Shown one piece after another: positions 27,295 to 36,517 of a DNA stretch of 64,000 bases. The DNA is taken from NCBI RefSeq assembly GCF_001442535.1, contig NZ_CP013141.1, positions 4,189,769-4,253,768 of the forward strand, given 5' to 3'. A program made the position numbers and the translations under genes. Position 1 is the first letter of the stretch. Each line of letters opens with the position of its first letter. The notes beneath the pieces are model-generated. The model was not told where the DNA came from. It made no database searches and worked only from the letters and a program-made list of their open reading frames with translations. The stretch is from Lysobacter antibioticus. GTDB lineage: Bacteria; Pseudomonadota; Gammaproteobacteria; Xanthomonadales; Xanthomonadaceae.

Positions 27295-27915
27295 ATGGCC
27301 ACGCGTGAACGTTTGCCGCCCTGGCATGAACGCCAGCGTCTTCCCAACGGACGCGAAGTATTGATTCGTCCGGTGCGTCCGGAAGATGCCGAGCCCTTGC
27401 GAGCGGGCTTTACTCTGCTGCAACCCGATGAGGTGCGGCAGCGATTCCTCTACGCGCTGAAAGAACTCACGCCGGAAATGGCCGAGCGCTTCACTCGGAT
27501 CGATCCGCGCACCGAGTTCGCCCTGGTCGCGGCCGAACCCTTGCCTCCCGGCGAAGCCCTGGTCGGCGCGGTCGCCCGCGTCGCCATCGACGAACGCAGC
27601 CATGACGCCGAGTTCGCGATCCTGGTCAGCCGCTACATCGCCAACATGGGCCTAGGCCGCTATCTGATGACGCGCCTGGTCAAATGGGCGCGCGGCAAGA
27701 AGGTGCATCGCCTGTACGGCGAGGTGTTCGAGCACAACACCCCGATGCTGTCGCTGGCGCAGTCGCTCGGCTTCGAGCGCGAGTTCCAGCAGGATTCCCC
27801 GGGCTTGATCCGGGTGGTGCTGGATCTACGTTCGAAAGCCGCACGCGCGGCCGAGCAGCAGGCCGCCGACCGCAAGATCGGCGACAACCCGACCGACGAC
27901 AGCAACGAGCCCTGA
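27295..27915 (+). CDS. GNAT acetyltransferase (Pat-like domain)
   Basis: A 206-residue GNAT protein. It begins WHERQRLPNGREVLIRPVRPEDA, like the GNAT domain of Pat/acetate-CoA ligase-type lysine acetyltransferases, and carries NMGLGRYLMTRLVKWARGK at the acetyl-CoA loop. The start is uncertain: an ATG at 27277 adds six residues and neither has a clear Shine-Dalgarno. It is divergent from the TonB receptor. The last 30 residues are charged and probably disordered. Target unknown. Confidence 0.82.
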   Translation: MATRERLPPWHERQRLPNGREVLIRPVRPEDAEPLRAGFTLLQPDEVRQRFLYALKELTPEMAERFTRIDPRTEFALVAAEPLPPGEALVGAVARVAIDERSHDAEFAILVSRYIANMGLGRYLMTRLVKWARGKKVHRLYGEVFEHNTPMLSLAQSLGFEREFQQDSPGLIRVVLDLRSKAARAAEQQAADRKIGDNPTDDSNEP

Positions 27916-28256
27916 GCACCCAAGGGCTGTCCAACGACACCGCCGGTGCCATCGCCCGGCGCGCCGCCTCCTCGTGCCGGTGATCGTCCACGCCCGTCGC
28001 GATCGATCCGTTCGCCGCCCCGCCCCTGATCGCACCCCGGACTGAGCCAACGGCCAGAAACGGCACAGCACTCGATAGCGGCAACCGCAGCGACGCCTGC
28101 GGCCGATCGCGTTGTCCGGCCGATCATCCACTCGGTTGACGCAACCCGCGCAGCGACGCCGATCACGCAGAAAAACAAGCTCGCACAGATCGCCTGCGCA
28201 AAGCGCGCAGCCGCCCGCCCGGCACGCGCGGCCGATCCACTAAACTAGCCGACTCC
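27916..28256. other. Gap upstream of mfd
   Basis: This 341-bp GC-rich stretch has no supported ORF and no repeat shared with other gaps. TAAACT at 28241-28246 could be the -10 of mfd, 10 nt before its ATG, but no matching -35 is evident. Confidence 0.45.
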
Positions 28257-31200
28257 ATGAAATCATCTCTCTCTCCCGTGTCCCTGCTGCCCAAGATCGG
28301 CCAGCAGCGCGCCTGGTGGCGTGCGCCGGCCTCGCCTTCCGCCCTGGCCTGGGCGATCGCCCGCGCCGCCGCCGAACACGACGGCCCCCTGCTTGCGATC
28401 GCACGCGACAACCACGGCGCGCACCAGCTCGAATCCGATCTGCGCACCCTGCTCGGCCGCGACGGCGCCAGCGACGGCGCTATGCCGGTGCTGCCGTTCC
28501 CGGACTGGGAAACCCTGCCCTACGATCTGTTCAGCCCGCACCCGGACATCGTCTCGCAACGTCTGGCGGCCTTGCATCGCCTGCCGACGCTCAAGCGCGG
28601 CATCGTCGTGGTGCCGGTGCAGACCTTGCTGCAGCGCCTCGCGCCGCTGCGCCACGTGGTCGGCGGCAGCTTCGACGTCGCGGTCGGCCAACGCCTCGAC
28701 CTGGACGCGGAAAAACGCCGGCTCGAATCGGCCGGCTACCGGCACGTGCCGCAAGTGCTGGACCCGGGCGACTTCGCCGTGCGCGGCGGCCTGCTCGACG
28801 TCTATCCGATGGGCGCCGACTCGCCGTTCCGGGTCGAGTTGCTCGACGACGAGATCGAGACCATCCGCGCCTTCGATCCCGAGTCGCAGCGCTCGCTCGA
28901 CAAGATCGATGCGGTGCGGCTGTTGCCGGGCCGCGAAGTGCCGCTCGACGATGCTTCGCTCAAGCGCGCGCTCGACGCGCTGCGCGAGCGTTTCGACCTC
29001 GACACCCGGCGCAGCGCGCTCTATCAGGACTTGAAGTCGGGCATCGCGCCGTCGGGCATCGAGTACTACCTGCCGCTGTTCTTCGAGCAGACCGCGACTC
29101 TGTTCGACTACCTCGACGAACGCATGCTGCCGGTGATCGCCGACGGCGCGCTCGACGCCGCCGACGCGTTCTGGGCCCAGACCGGCGAGCGCTACGAGCA
29201 GCGCCGGCACGATCTCGAACGCCCGCTGCTGCCGCCCGACACGCTGTACCTGACCCCGGTCGGCCTGCGCGAAAAGCTCAACGAAGGCGCGCGCATCGAG
29301 TTGTGCGGCGAACAGCATCCGCAACGCGCCAAGGCGCTCGCGCTCGGCGACCAGCCGGCGCCGACCCTGCCGGTCGCGGCGCGCGACGCCGCCCCGGCCG
29401 AAGCGCTGAAGTCGTTCCTGAGCAGTTATCCCGGACGCGTGCTGATCGCCTCCGACACCGCCGGCCGCCGCGAGGCCTTGCTCGAAGTGTTGCAGGCCGC
29501 AGGCCTGAAGCCGGACGTGGTCGCCGACTGGAACGCGTTCGCGAACGGCGCCTCGCCGAGCCGCTTCGCCATCGCGGTGGCGCCGTTCGACGATGGCTTC
29601 GCCGTGGTCGAGCCGCCGCTGGCGATCCTGACCGAACGCCAGCTGTTTCCCGAACGCGCCGCGCAGCCGCGCCGGCGCAAGCGGGTCGGCCGCGAACCCG
29701 AAGCGATCATCCGCGACCTCGGCGAGTTGTCCGAAGGCGCGCCGATCGTGCACGAGGATCACGGCGTCGGCCGTTACCGCGGCCTGATCGTGCTCGAGGC
29801 CGGCGGCCAGCCGGGCGAATACCTCGAAATCGAATACGCCAAGGGCGACCGGTTGTACGTGCCGGTCGCGCAGTTGCATCTGATCAGCCGCTATTCCGGT
29901 GCTTCAGTCGAAACCGCGCCGCTGCACTCGCTCGGCGGCGAGCAATGGACCAAGGCCAAGCGCAAGGCCGCCGAGAAAGTCCGCGACGTCGCCGCCGAAC
30001 TGCTGGAAATCCAGGCCAAGCGCCAGGCCCGCGCCGGCCTCGCGCTGGATGTCGACCGCTCGATGTACGAGCCGTTCGCGGCCGGGTTCCCGTTCGAGGA
30101 AACCCCCGACCAGCACTCGGCCATCGAGGCGGTGATCCGCGACCTCAGCAGCAGCCAGCCGATGGACCGCGTGGTCTGCGGCGACGTCGGCTTCGGCAAG
30201 ACCGAAGTCGCGGTGCGCGCGGCCTTCGTCGCCGCGACCGCCGGCAAGCAGGTCGCGGTGCTGGTGCCGACCACCCTGCTCGCCGAGCAGCACTACCGCA
30301 CCATGCGCGACCGCTTCGCCGACTGGCCGTTGAAGGTCGAAGTGCTGTCGCGTTTCAAGAGCACCAAGGAAATCAAGGCCGAGTTGGAAAAGGTCAGCGA
30401 GGGCAAGATCGACGTCGTGGTCGGCACCCATCGCCTGCTGCAGCCGGACGTGCGCTTCAAGGACCTCGGCGTGGTCATCGTCGACGAAGAGCAGCGTTTC
30501 GGCGTGCGCCAGAAGGAGGCGCTGAAGGCGCTGCGCGCCAACGTGCATCTGCTGACCCTGACTGCCACGCCGATCCCGCGCACCCTCAACATGGCCATGG
30601 CCGGGCTGCGCGATCTGAGCATCATCGCGACCCCGCCGGCGCATCGCCTGGCGGTGCAGACCTTCGTCGTGCCCTGGGACGACATGCAGCTGCGCGAGGC
30701 CTTCCAGCGCGAGCTCGCGCGCGGCGGCCAGGTGTATTTCCTGCACAACGACGTCGAGAGCATCGGCCGCATGAAGCGCCAGCTCGAAGAGCTGGTGCCG
30801 GAGGCGCGCATCGGCGTCGCCCACGGCCAGATGGCCGAACGCGAACTCGAAAGCGTGATGCTCGACTTCCACAAGCAGCGCTTCAACGTCCTGCTGTGCA
30901 CGACCATCATCGAATCGGGCATCGACATCCCGAACGCCAACACCATCATCATGAACCGCGCCGACAAGTTCGGCCTGGCGCAGTTGCACCAGTTGCGCGG
31001 CCGGGTCGGCCGTTCGCACCACCGCGCCTACGCCTATCTGGTGATTCCGGACAAGCGCTCGATCACGCCCGATGCGCAAAAGCGCCTGGAAGCGATCGCC
31101 TCGATGGACGAACTCGGCGCCGGCTTCACCCTGGCCACCCACGACCTGGAAATCCGCGGCGCCGGCGAGTTGCTCGGCGAGGACCAGAGCGGGCAGATGG

Positions 31201-31739
31201 CCGAGGTCGGCTTCAGCCTGTACACCGAGCTGCTAGAACGCGCGGTGCGCTCGATCCGCCAGGGCAAGCTGCCCGACGTCGACTCGACCGACGCGCGCGG
31301 CGCCGAAGTCGAGCTGCACATCCCCGCGCTGATCCCGGACGACTACCTGCCCGACGTGCACACCCGCCTGACCCTGTACAAGCGCGTCAGCGGCGCGCGC
31401 GGCGACGAGGAACTGCGCGAGTTGCAGGTCGAGATGATCGACCGCTTCGGCCTGCTGCCGGATGCGGCCAAGCATCTGTTCGCGGTCGCCGAACTCAAGC
31501 TGATCGCCACCGAGCTCGGCATCCGCAAACTCGACCTCGGCGAAAAGGGCGGCCGGGTGCAGTTCGTCGAGCGCCCGAACGTCGACCCGATGTCGATCAT
31601 CAAGCTGATCCAGGGCCAGCCGAAGCTGTACCAGATGGACGGCCCCGACAAACTCAAACTCAAGCTGGACCTGCCGGACGCGCCGGCGCGCCTGGCGGCG
31701 GCGAAGGGCTTGCTGATGCTGCTCGACAAGAAGCACTGA
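28257..31739 (+). CDS. mfd: Transcription-repair coupling factor Mfd
   Basis: A full-length 1160-residue Mfd. In order it has a UvrB-homology module (LPFPDWETLPYD near residue 80), an RNA-polymerase-interacting CarD-like domain (about 490-560, IVHEDHGVGRYRGL), RecG-like helicase motifs with Walker A GDVGFGKTE and DEEQ box VDEEQRFGV, then TATPIPRTLNMA and LLCTTIIESGIDIP, and the C-terminal TRCF domain. It displaces stalled RNA polymerase and recruits UvrA. The ATG at 28257 gives a normal N-terminus. Confidence 0.97.
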   Translation: MKSSLSPVSLLPKIGQQRAWWRAPASPSALAWAIARAAAEHDGPLLAIARDNHGAHQLESDLRTLLGRDGASDGAMPVLPFPDWETLPYDLFSPHPDIVSQRLAALHRLPTLKRGIVVVPVQTLLQRLAPLRHVVGGSFDVAVGQRLDLDAEKRRLESAGYRHVPQVLDPGDFAVRGGLLDVYPMGADSPFRVELLDDEIETIRAFDPESQRSLDKIDAVRLLPGREVPLDDASLKRALDALRERFDLDTRRSALYQDLKSGIAPSGIEYYLPLFFEQTATLFDYLDERMLPVIADGALDAADAFWAQTGERYEQRRHDLERPLLPPDTLYLTPVGLREKLNEGARIELCGEQHPQRAKALALGDQPAPTLPVAARDAAPAEALKSFLSSYPGRVLIASDTAGRREALLEVLQAAGLKPDVVADWNAFANGASPSRFAIAVAPFDDGFAVVEPPLAILTERQLFPERAAQPRRRKRVGREPEAIIRDLGELSEGAPIVHEDHGVGRYRGLIVLEAGGQPGEYLEIEYAKGDRLYVPVAQLHLISRYSGASVETAPLHSLGGEQWTKAKRKAAEKVRDVAAELLEIQAKRQARAGLALDVDRSMYEPFAAGFPFEETPDQHSAIEAVIRDLSSSQPMDRVVCGDVGFGKTEVAVRAAFVAATAGKQVAVLVPTTLLAEQHYRTMRDRFADWPLKVEVLSRFKSTKEIKAELEKVSEGKIDVVVGTHRLLQPDVRFKDLGVVIVDEEQRFGVRQKEALKALRANVHLLTLTATPIPRTLNMAMAGLRDLSIIATPPAHRLAVQTFVVPWDDMQLREAFQRELARGGQVYFLHNDVESIGRMKRQLEELVPEARIGVAHGQMAERELESVMLDFHKQRFNVLLCTTIIESGIDIPNANTIIMNRADKFGLAQLHQLRGRVGRSHHRAYAYLVIPDKRSITPDAQKRLEAIASMDELGAGFTLATHDLEIRGAGELLGEDQSGQMAEVGFSLYTELLERAVRSIRQGKLPDVDSTDARGAEVELHIPALIPDDYLPDVHTRLTLYKRVSGARGDEELRELQVEMIDRFGLLPDAAKHLFAVAELKLIATELGIRKLDLGEKGGRVQFVERPNVDPMSIIKLIQGQPKLYQMDGPDKLKLKLDLPDAPARLAAAKGLLMLLDKKH

Positions 31740-31922
31740 GCGGGCGTTGCCTGGAAGATGGCTCTCCGCCGTTTTTGGGAGAGCCGCAAGCTTTGGCCTT
31801 AGCTCTTCCAAGCAAACGTAGCGAGAACATTTCCAGCGCCCAATCCACGCCAGTACAAAAGACACTCCCGCGATACCCGCGCACCTCTTAGGCTGCGCCT
31901 ATCGCCCCGGCCCGAGCGTCTC

Positions 31923-32411
31923 ATGTCTCGTCTAACCTACTGGCTCGCCCCGCTCCTGCTCGTCCTCGCCACCCCAGCCGCTGCGGCACCGCCGCTGAAG
32001 ACGCAACTGACCCAGCGCAGCGTGCTCAACCTCGCCGCAGCCAAGCGGATCGCCGCCGCGGCCGAGGACAAGGCGCGCGCCGACGGCCTTAACGTCGCCA
32101 TCGCGATCGTCGACGAGGCCGGCCGCCTGCTGCATTTCCAGCGCATGGACGGCAGCCCGAACTCCAGCGTCGAGGTCGCCATCGGCAAGGCCGTGCATGC
32201 GGCCAACTATCGCCGCGACACCGCGTTCCATCAGAAACTGCTCGGCGACGGCAACCTGGTCGTGCTCGGTCTGCCCGGCATCACTCCGATCGAAGGCGGC
32301 GTACGCTTGCTGCTCGGCGATCAGGTCATCGGCGGCATCGGCGTGTCCGGCGCGCAAGCGGCGCAGGACGGCGTGGTCGCCCAGGCCGGCGCCGACCTGC
32401 TCCACGATTGA
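31923..32411 (+). CDS. Exported GlcG/HbpS-family protein
   Basis: A 162-residue protein. An N-terminal signal peptide (about 1-22, ending ATPAAAA) precedes a GlcG/HbpS domain recognised by AIAIVDEAGRLLHFQRMDGS, IGKAVHAANYRRDT and GGVRLLLGDQVIGGIGVSGA. HbpS members bind heme or cobalamin; others have unknown roles. It is followed 19 nt later by a lipoprotein phosphatase gene, probably in one transcript. Confidence 0.85.
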   Translation: MSRLTYWLAPLLLVLATPAAAAPPLKTQLTQRSVLNLAAAKRIAAAAEDKARADGLNVAIAIVDEAGRLLHFQRMDGSPNSSVEVAIGKAVHAANYRRDTAFHQKLLGDGNLVVLGLPGITPIEGGVRLLLGDQVIGGIGVSGAQAAQDGVVAQAGADLLHD

Positions 32412-32430
32412 ATCCCAGCGAGGACACGCC

Positions 32431-32949
32431 ATGCGTTCGATCACCTGCACCGCCGCCCTCGCCCTGAGCCTTGCGCTTGGCGGCTGCGCCACCCGTCCGG
32501 CCGAACCGGAAACGCTGCTCACCTACGTGATCGTGCGCCATGCCGAAAAGAGCGCGGACGACCCGCGCGACCCCTCGCTCAGCGAAGCCGGACAGGCGCG
32601 CGCCGAACGTCTCGCCACCTCGCTGGCCAAGGCACCGATGCGCGCGGTCTATGCCACCGAGTACCGCCGCACCCAGCAGACCGGCGAGCCGACCGCGCGC
32701 GCGCACGGGCTCACGATGACCCGCTACGACGCCAAGCAGGCCGCGGCCGAGTTCGCCTCGGCCCTGCGCCGCGATCATCGCGACGGCACGGTCCTGGTAG
32801 TCGGCCACAGCAATACCGCACCCGCGATCGCCGCCGCCTTGTGCGCCTGCGAAGTCGCGCCGATGCCCGAAACCGAATTCGACCGCCGCATGGTCGTGCG
32901 TATCGACGCACAAGGACGAACGAGCTTCGAGCAAACCCAGGATCGGTGA
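32431..32949 (+). CDS. Histidine-phosphatase-family lipoprotein
   Basis: A 172-residue protein with a lipobox (ALGGC near residue 20) and a histidine phosphatase domain. The catalytic motif is VRHAEKS (RHx) and the second histidine lies in VVGHSNTAP. Similar small phosphatases act on phosphoproteins or sugar phosphates; this one should act in the periplasm. It lies downstream of the GlcG-like gene. Confidence 0.85.
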   Translation: MRSITCTAALALSLALGGCATRPAEPETLLTYVIVRHAEKSADDPRDPSLSEAGQARAERLATSLAKAPMRAVYATEYRRTQQTGEPTARAHGLTMTRYDAKQAAAEFASALRRDHRDGTVLVVGHSNTAPAIAAALCACEVAPMPETEFDRRMVVRIDAQGRTSFEQTQDR

Positions 32950-33038
32950 CGCCGCTCGCTTGGGCGCCCGCCCGCGGCGGCCTAGACTGCATCGACCGCG
33001 GTTCCGCCGGACCGCCCTGTGATTCGACGGAGTCGCCG

Positions 33039-33446
33039 ATGCGTCCCTTGCTCCCTGCCGCCCCGCTTGCCGCCGCGCTGTTGAGCGGCGCGCTCGCCCT
33101 GACCGCCTGCGCCCATGCCGGCCAGAACGCCGGCTCATCGAAGACCGCAACGCCTGGCCAGGCCTTCAGCCTGGCGCGAGGCGAGTCGGCCAGCCTGCCC
33201 GACCGTTCGCAGCTGCGCTTCGTCGCGATCAGCGCCGACTCGCGTTGCCCGCCGAAGGTGCAATGCGTCTGGGCCGGCGATGCCGTGCTGGAGTTCGAGT
33301 GGACCGGCGCCGACGGGGCGAAGTCGGCGCTGAGCTTCAACACCGTCAGCGATGCGGGTAAAAACGCCGGTGGCTGGCGCATCGAAGTACAAGGCCTGGA
33401 TTTCGCCGAGCCGCCGAATGCGACGCTCAAGGTCGACGCCGAATAA
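33039..33446 (+). CDS. Putative lipoprotein with paired-cysteine motif
   Basis: A 135-residue hypothetical lipoprotein. The signal peptide ends in the lipobox LALTAC. The mature domain has SRCPPKVQCVWAGDAVLEF, a motif seen in other small bacterial lipoproteins of unknown function, with two cysteines spaced as a likely disulfide. It follows the phosphatase gene by 89 nt, with a possible -10 (TAGACT) near 32984 of its own. Confidence 0.7.
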   Translation: MRPLLPAAPLAAALLSGALALTACAHAGQNAGSSKTATPGQAFSLARGESASLPDRSQLRFVAISADSRCPPKVQCVWAGDAVLEFEWTGADGAKSALSFNTVSDAGKNAGGWRIEVQGLDFAEPPNATLKVDAE

Positions 33447-33573
33447 CCGCGAAGCGCGCTGAGGCGAGCGCGATTCCCAGCCTCTTTCGTGCAACACCGA
33501 GTTTCAGCACCGTGCGTCTGATTGCATAAAAGACATGCGAACCTGCCGGCTTAGACCTGCAGGAGTCCGTGCC

Positions 33574-34434
33574 ATGACCAAGATCGTTGCCCCGCGCGTA
33601 CACGACCTGGGCGGGTTCGAAGTCCGCCGCGCCGTGCCGAGCATCCAGGCGCGGTCGGTCGGCCCCTTCGTGTTCGTCGATCACATCGGCCCGGCCGTGT
33701 TCGAGCCCGGCCAAGGCATCGACGTGCGCCCCCATCCGCATATCGGCCTGGCCACGGTGACCTTCCTGTGGGCCGGTTCGATCGGCCACCGCGACACCCT
33801 CGGCAGCATCCAGGACATCAACCCCGGCGACGTCAACTGGATGACCGCCGGCCGCGGCATCGCCCACTCCGAACGCACCCCGCAGGCGCCGCGCGCCAGT
33901 GGCCACCCGCTGCACGGCATGCAGACCTGGGTCGCGCTGCCGCGCTCGTTCGAGGAGACCGCACCGGCTTTCCATCACCATCCGGCCGCGACCCTGCCGC
34001 AGCAGCGCCGCGACGGCGCCTGGCTGCGCATCGTCGCCGGGCGCGGCTTCGGCGAGGAGTCGCCGGTGCGGGTGTTCGCCGACACCCTCTACGTCGCCAT
34101 CGACCTAGACCCCGGCGCCGAGCTCGACATCGAGGACAGCCACGCCGAGCGCGCGCTGTACCTGCTCGAAGGCGAGGCCCAGCTCGACGGCGCCGACCTG
34201 CCGGCGCGGCACCTGGTCGTGCTCGACCCGGGCAGCCGCCCGCGCCTGCGCGCCAAGACCCCGCTCAAGGCCATGTTGCTGGGCGGCGAACCGCTGGATG
34301 GGCCGCGCCACCTGTGGTGGAATTTCGTCTCAAGTTCGCGTGAGCGGATCGAGCAAGCCAAGCTGGACTGGGCCGAGGGACGATTCGGCGAGATCCCCGG
34401 CGAGCACGAATTTATTCCTCTACCTGAACGATGA
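33574..34434 (+). CDS. Pirin family protein
   Basis: A 286-residue bicupin. Pirin signatures are RPHPHIGLATVTFLWAGSIGHRDTLG and NWMTAGRGIAHSE, which hold the metal-binding histidines and glutamate of the N-terminal cupin, followed by a pirin C-terminal domain ending in a WWNFVSS segment. Bacterial pirins include quercetinases and regulators of pyruvate metabolism; which applies is unknown. The ATG at 33574 has CAGGAG 8 nt upstream. A second, clearly different pirin lies 2 kb away on the other strand. Confidence 0.9.
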   Translation: MTKIVAPRVHDLGGFEVRRAVPSIQARSVGPFVFVDHIGPAVFEPGQGIDVRPHPHIGLATVTFLWAGSIGHRDTLGSIQDINPGDVNWMTAGRGIAHSERTPQAPRASGHPLHGMQTWVALPRSFEETAPAFHHHPAATLPQQRRDGAWLRIVAGRGFGEESPVRVFADTLYVAIDLDPGAELDIEDSHAERALYLLEGEAQLDGADLPARHLVVLDPGSRPRLRAKTPLKAMLLGGEPLDGPRHLWWNFVSSSRERIEQAKLDWAEGRFGEIPGEHEFIPLPER

Positions 34435-34442
34435 CGTAACGT

Positions 34443-34471
34443 TTGTCAACGCCTCCGAAGTGGACTATGGT
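34443..34471 (+). promoter_or_regulatory. Sigma-70-like promoter
   Basis: TTGTCA and TATGGT separated by 17 bp, about 58 bp ahead of the GTG at 34530. It lies immediately after the pirin stop, in unusually AT-rich sequence. Confidence 0.6.
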
Positions 34472-34529
34472 CACAGGGCTGAAAGGCTCCAGCACCGTTT
34501 TGACCTAATCGGGTTCCAGGGGGACGATC

Positions 34530-34997
34530 GTGAAGTCAAGGGTAAAGAGCCAGCACGCATTGCCGTGGCTGGCGTTGGTGTTCGTCGTGTGTGCGTCTGC
34601 GCAAGAACCCGCCGCTCCAGGCGCCTGTCCGTTTCTACCGGCCGATTCGGGCCTGCACTGGGAACACCGTGCCGGCGCCGATTCCGACTTTTGTCGCGCA
34701 CTGCGTGCCGACCAGTCGGAAGCCTTCGGCCTCTACATAGCCTCCAAGTCGCCGTTCGAGCCCAAGCGCAGCGATCGCGCCGAAGCCAGCACGATCGACG
34801 GCAAGGCCATGCATTGGTACCGCGGCGAACTCGCCGGCAAGCCCAACATCCAAGTGCGCGAGACCTTGCTCGATATCGGCAACGGCAAGCATGCGCATAT
34901 CTGGATGCAGGCGACGTCGCCCGAGCAACTGCGGGAGGTCATCGGCCAGACCGAGGGTCTGCGATTTCCCTCGACGCGACTGAGCAGCACTAAGTAG
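34530..34997 (+). CDS. Exported hypothetical protein
   Basis: A 155-residue protein I cannot assign. A signal peptide (about 1-25, cleaving after CASAQ) is followed by a mature domain with two cysteines (GACPF, DFCRAL). The GTG start has AGGGGG 6 nt upstream, and a good promoter lies 58 bp away. It stands between a pirin gene and aqpZ. A periplasmic location is likely. Confidence 0.7.
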   Translation: MKSRVKSQHALPWLALVFVVCASAQEPAAPGACPFLPADSGLHWEHRAGADSDFCRALRADQSEAFGLYIASKSPFEPKRSDRAEASTIDGKAMHWYRGELAGKPNIQVRETLLDIGNGKHAHIWMQATSPEQLREVIGQTEGLRFPSTRLSSTK

Positions 34998-35214
34998 GAA
35001 CACGTCGCGGGGTCTGTCTACGAACCGATTTGACTGCGGTCGCGGTTTGCTGGCCCCGCGACTGTTTTGTGATGGGTTGCGCATTTTTGAGTTGTCAGCC
35101 AGCATGAGAATCGGCCTGGCTGAATGGGGTCGTGGCGTATCGTTCCCTGGCTGAACAGGGCGTTCGTCCGACCCTGGGCCGCGTGCAAGCCCATAACTCA
35201 AAAGGAAGACGATC

Positions 35215-35925
35215 ATGATCAAGCGACTCGGTGCGGAGTTCATCGGTACGTTCTGGCTGGTGCTCGGCGGTTGCGGCAGCGCCGTGCTCGCAGCGAATTT
35301 CGGCGGCGACGGCAATCCGCTCGGCATCGGCCTGCTCGGCGTCTCGCTGGCGTTCGGCCTGACCGTGCTGACCGGCGCCTACGCCCTCGGCCATATTTCC
35401 GGTGGCCACTTCAATCCGGCGGTGAGCTTCGGCCTGTGGGCCGGCGGCCGTTTCGCGGCCAAGGACCTGATCCCCTACATCGTCGCGCAGGTGCTCGGCG
35501 GCCTGCTCGCCGGCTTCATCCTGTGGCAGATCGCCAGCGGCAGCCCCAACTTCGTCCACGACCCGAACGCGGCCGGCACCTTCGCCAGCAACGGCTTCGA
35601 CCTGATGTCGCCGGGCGGATATTCGATGCACGCCGCCCTGCTGACCGAAGTGATCATGACGGCGATGTTCCTGATCATCATCCTCGGCGCCACCCACAAG
35701 AACGCACCGGCCGGCTTCGCGCCGATCGCGATCGGCCTGGGCCTGACCCTGATCCACCTGATCAGCATCCCGGTCACCAACACCTCGGTGAACCCGGCGC
35801 GTTCGACCGGCGTGGCCTTGTTCGCCGGCAGCGCCGCGATCAGCCAGCTGTGGCTGTTCTGGGTCGCGCCGATCGTCGGCGGCTTGCTCGGCGGCGCGGT
35901 GTATCGCTGGCTCGGCAAGGACTGA
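35215..35925 (+). CDS. aqpZ: Aquaporin Z
   Basis: A 236-residue water channel with six membrane helices and both NPA half-helices: [12 protein letters not shown] (about residue 65) and SVNPARSTG (about residue 190). The arginine after the second NPA and the narrow-pore residues fit the water-selective AqpZ type. The start [19 protein letters not shown] is canonical and has an AAGGAAGA ribosome-binding site. A strong bidirectional terminator follows. Confidence 0.95.
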   Translation: MIKRLGAEFIGTFWLVLGGCGSAVLAANFGGDGNPLGIGLLGVSLAFGLTVLTGAYALGHISGGHFNPAVSFGLWAGGRFAAKDLIPYIVAQVLGGLLAGFILWQIASGSPNFVHDPNAAGTFASNGFDLMSPGGYSMHAALLTEVIMTAMFLIIILGATHKNAPAGFAPIAIGLGLTLIHLISIPVTNTSVNPARSTGVALFAGSAAISQLWLFWVAPIVGGLLGGAVYRWLGKD

Positions 35926-35946
35926 GTCGCCCGCTCATGCTGTAAC

Positions 35947-35978
35947 AAAAAGCCGCGTCGAAAGACGCGGCTTTTTTT
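35947..35978. terminator. Bidirectional terminator between aqpZ and a convergent small gene
   Basis: AAAAAGCCGCGTC-GAAA-GACGCGGCTTTTTTT: a 13-bp stem with A and T runs on both sides, serving aqpZ on the plus strand and the 86-residue gene on the minus strand. Confidence 0.9.
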
Positions 35979-36002
35979 CGACGCAATCGCTCGTGGCTAC
36001 GG

Positions 36003-36263
36003 TCAGCGTGCGACTTTCTGATTCACCGCCTGCTCGGCGACGTCGATCGCGAGCTGCTGCAGTTGCGCGGCCAGGCGGGTATTGCCGACACCGTCGGCGG
36101 CTTCGAGCATCTGATACACCGCCTGCAACTGCTTGATGCCGCGCGGCGGCACCTTCTTGAGTTTGCCGCCGACGATGACGAAGCCGCCTGCGCCGGCGGC
36201 GACGCCGGCCGATACGAAGGTGGCGACGATGGTGAACTGCTTGGGATCGATTCTGGTGGCCAT
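36003..36263 (-). CDS. Small hypothetical protein with glycine-rich hydrophobic segment
   Basis: An 86-residue protein I do not recognise. Residues 12-34 form a glycine/alanine-rich hydrophobic stretch (VATFVSAGVAAGAGGFVIVGG) that could span the membrane, followed by a basic turn (GKLKKVPPRG) and an amphipathic helical tail. AAGGAG stands 8 nt before the ATG, and a shared terminator lies 24 nt after the stop, which supports a real gene. Confidence 0.65.
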   Translation of the reverse strand: MATRIDPKQFTIVATFVSAGVAAGAGGFVIVGGKLKKVPPRGIKQLQAVYQMLEAADGVGNTRLAAQLQQLAIDVAEQAVNQKVAR

Positions 36264-36517
36264 GACTGAGCTCCTTGTCCGACGCGCGCCGCGGCTTTGG
36301 GCGGCGACGCGCGTGTCTTCGCCCGTCGCCGCGGGCTTGCAGCGATGATGCGTTGCGTTGACAGATAACGCGTACGCCGCCGCGCTGCGGCCAGTTCAAT
36401 CCTGATACATCGCGCCGTTGCGGCGTATTTCGCCGGCGCCGACGCCTGTCCGGCCGCGCGAAGCGAAAGGTCGCGCTCGCGCGCGGCCCTTCGATCCGCT
36501 GCGACGATGCGCCGCCG

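Noticed and set aside
31759..31785. GGCTCTCC/GGGAGAGCC hairpin after mfd considered as a terminator
   Set aside because: The stem is followed by GCAAGC instead of a T run on the plus strand, and the minus strand also lacks one.
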